A stretch of DNA of 15,024 bases from Tardiphaga sp. Its GTDB lineage: Bacteria; Pseudomonadota; Alphaproteobacteria; Rhizobiales; Xanthobacteraceae. The notes under the pieces are model-generated. The model was given only the letters and a program-made list of their open reading frames with translations, ran no database searches and was not told the DNA's origin. The stretch lies in assembly GCA_014377915.1 (NCBI GenBank), contig JACMOT010000312.1:1-15024 (forward strand), written 5' to 3'. How positions within the stretch are numbered: the first letter of the stretch is position 1; the number at the start of each line of letters is the position of its first letter. Below are positions 13,007 to 15,024 of this stretch, piece by piece. Made by a program: the position numbers and the translations under genes.

Positions 13007-13924
13007 ATGAGCTGGCACCCCTCCAACGACCCGATTTCCGGCGACGCGCCGTCCTGCGACGCGCTGGAGCTGGTGATCGTGCCGCGTACCCGGGATCTCG
13101 GCGACGGTTTTCAGGTCCGTCGCGCGCTGCCGCACGGCAAGCGGCAGATGGTCGGCCCGTTCATCTTTTTCGATCATTTCGGCCCGATGCAATTCATCGC
13201 AGGCCACGGCATGGACGTCCGGCCGCATCCGCATATCGGCCTCGCCACCGTCACCTATCTGTTCGACGGCTCGATCATGCACCGCGACAGCGAGGGCAAT
13301 GTCCGCGAGATCCAGCCCGGCGCCATGAATTTGATGACCGCCGGCCGCGGCATTTCCCATTCCGAACGCACCCCCGACGTCCAGCGCCGCGACGGCCAGA
13401 AGATGCTCGGCCTGCAGAGCTGGATCGCGCTGCCCAAGGGCTCCGAGGAGATCGCCCCCTCGTTCCAGCATTTTGGCGCCGAGACGCTGCCCACCATTTC
13501 CGACACCGGTTTTTCCGCGCGGATCATCGCCGGCAAGGCCTTTGGCGTCGCTTCGCCGGTATCGATGGTGTCGCCGTGGTTCTATGCCGAGGTGTCGGTC
13601 GATGCCGACACTTGCGTGCCGCTCGATCCCGACCATGAGGAACGCGCGATCTATGTGGTCGACGGCGAGATCGAGATCGCCGGCGACCGCTTCGAAGGGC
13701 CAAGACTGCTGATCTTCCGCCCCGGCGACGCCATCACCGTGAAGGCCATCAGCAACACCCGCATGATGTTCCTCGGCGGCGATGCGCTCGAAGGGCCACG
13801 GCATCTGTGGTGGAATTTCGTGTCCTCCAGCAAGGAGCGCATCGAGCAGGCCAAACAGGACTGGAAGTCCGGCCGCTTCGCCAACGTCCCCGACGAGCAC
13901 GACTTCATCCCGCTGCCGGAGTAA
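13007..13924 (+). CDS. Pirin family protein
   Basis: Pirin, a bicupin metalloprotein, of 305 residues, the usual length. The N-terminal cupin carries FIFFDHFGPM (52-61), RPHPHIGLATVTYLFDG (72-88) and RGISHSERTP (114-123). H74, H76, H118 and E120 correspond to the three His and one Glu that bind iron in human pirin. The C-terminal cupin is visible as YVVDGEIEIAGDRFEGPRLL and FRPGDAITVKA. Characterised bacterial pirins include a quercetinase and a regulator of pyruvate dehydrogenase; nothing here decides between such roles. The ATG at 13007 has GGGAG with 7 bases spacing. Flanked on both sides by palindromic repeats, with its stop 3 bp before the downstream one, so it appears to be a single-gene unit. 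Confidence 0.95.
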   Translation: MSWHPSNDPISGDAPSCDALELVIVPRTRDLGDGFQVRRALPHGKRQMVGPFIFFDHFGPMQFIAGHGMDVRPHPHIGLATVTYLFDGSIMHRDSEGNVREIQPGAMNLMTAGRGISHSERTPDVQRRDGQKMLGLQSWIALPKGSEEIAPSFQHFGAETLPTISDTGFSARIIAGKAFGVASPVSMVSPWFYAEVSVDADTCVPLDPDHEERAIYVVDGEIEIAGDRFEGPRLLIFRPGDAITVKAISNTRMMFLGGDALEGPRHLWWNFVSSSKERIEQAKQDWKSGRFANVPDEHDFIPLPE

Positions 13925-13927
13925 AAC

Positions 13928-14026
13928 CCGTCATTGCGAGGAGCCTCTTGGCGACGAAGCAATCCAGTTCTTTCTCCGCGTGCGGCCCTCTGGATTGCCG
14001 CGTCGCTTCGCTCCTCGCAATGACGG
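13928..14026. repeat. Palindromic repeat CCGTCATTGCGAGGAGC...CAATCCAG and its inverse
   Basis: Left arm 13928-13967 and right arm 13990-14026 are inverted copies. The outer 17 bases (CCGTCATTGCGAGGAGC) and the inner GCAATCCAG pair perfectly, while about 11-14 middle bases have diverged. The loop is 22 bases. This is a well-known repeat type of Bradyrhizobiaceae genomes. It lies 3 bp after the pirin stop and 33 bp before purC, and its RNA stem could act as a terminator or transcript-stabilising structure. Confidence 0.85.
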
Positions 14027-14059
14027 CTGCAACATAAACGACTCACTAAAAGGCCTCTC

Positions 14060-14977
<918 letters not shown>

Positions 14978-15004
14978 CGACGAACACAGCTACTGTTACG
15001 TCGC

Positions 15005-15024
15005 TCTTCCCGCATGCGGGAAGA
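15005..15024 (+). terminator. Perfect 20-bp palindrome after purC (cut by window edge)
   Basis: TCTTCCCGCATGCGGGAAGA is its own reverse complement and begins 28 bp after the purC stop. It may be a terminator stem or part of a short palindromic repeat of the kind common in Rhizobiales. A T-tract or longer arms, if present, would lie beyond the window. Confidence 0.6.

Noticed and set aside
12753..13010. 85-codon open frame in the repeat region, and a 114-codon one on the other strand
   Set aside because: They run through the palindromic repeats, have no ribosome binding site or recognisable domain, and overlap the pirin start or the DUF1080 end.
12696..14059. Repeats considered as a CRISPR array
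   Set aside because: The repeats are inverted, differ in length, and lack regular direct spacing or unique spacers; no cas gene is present.

Overview
The window is GC-rich chromosomal DNA from an alphaproteobacterium, most likely the Bradyrhizobium/Rhodopseudomonas/Afipia group (Bradyrhizobiaceae). This rests on codon bias toward G/C in third positions, the protein types present, and two palindromic intergenic repeats of kinds I associate with that group: one starting CCGTCATTGCGAGGAGC and one starting GGTCCCGGCTCCGCGG. I see no tRNA, rRNA, CRISPR array, transposase, phage gene or plasmid function, so this looks like ordinary core and metabolic chromosome, not a mobile island.

Layout. (1) 1-2822: a catabolic cassette. 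A class III CoA-transferase and an acyl-CoA dehydrogenase (cut by the window edge) lie on the minus strand, divergent from a LysR regulator; the 166-bp spacer holds three dyads, two of them with the LysR T-N11-A form. (2) 2850-5113: a DUF427 protein and an ExoX-like 3'-5' exonuclease on minus, then a DUF2867 protein and an unrecognised helical protein on plus. (3) 5110-7737: a FUSC-type membrane protein, sharing a CTAG stop overlap with the preceding gene, divergent from an MmgE/PrpD-family enzyme. (4) 7745-9339: a minus-strand reading frame that joins a DUF1127 segment in frame to a DUF1330 protein, divergent from a second LysR regulator. (5) 9348-12695: a secreted serine beta-lactamase-like hydrolase preceded by a membrane-anchored AraC-type regulator (minus), divergent from an exported DUF1080 protein (plus). 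(6) 12696-14977: a 311-bp repeat-bearing intergenic region, a pirin, a second palindromic repeat, and purC of the long (about 300-residue) type. The window ends exactly in a perfect 20-bp palindrome.

How the genes may work together. The clearest functional unit is region 1: CoA transfer onto an acid, then dehydrogenation of the acyl-CoA, with control by the divergent LysR protein; the substrate cannot be read from sequence. Region 5 may be an envelope-sensing unit (membrane AraC regulator with two exported proteins), but this is inference from position. purC is housekeeping purine synthesis. The other genes appear to be independent units, many packed tail to tail with 27, 7, 8 or minus 4 bp between stops.

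I did not find a convincing undescribed multi-gene system. The items most worth following up are the in-frame DUF1127-DUF1330 reading frame, the head-to-head repeat pair at 12775-12937, the operator-like dyads beside both LysR genes, and the membrane AraC neighbourhood.
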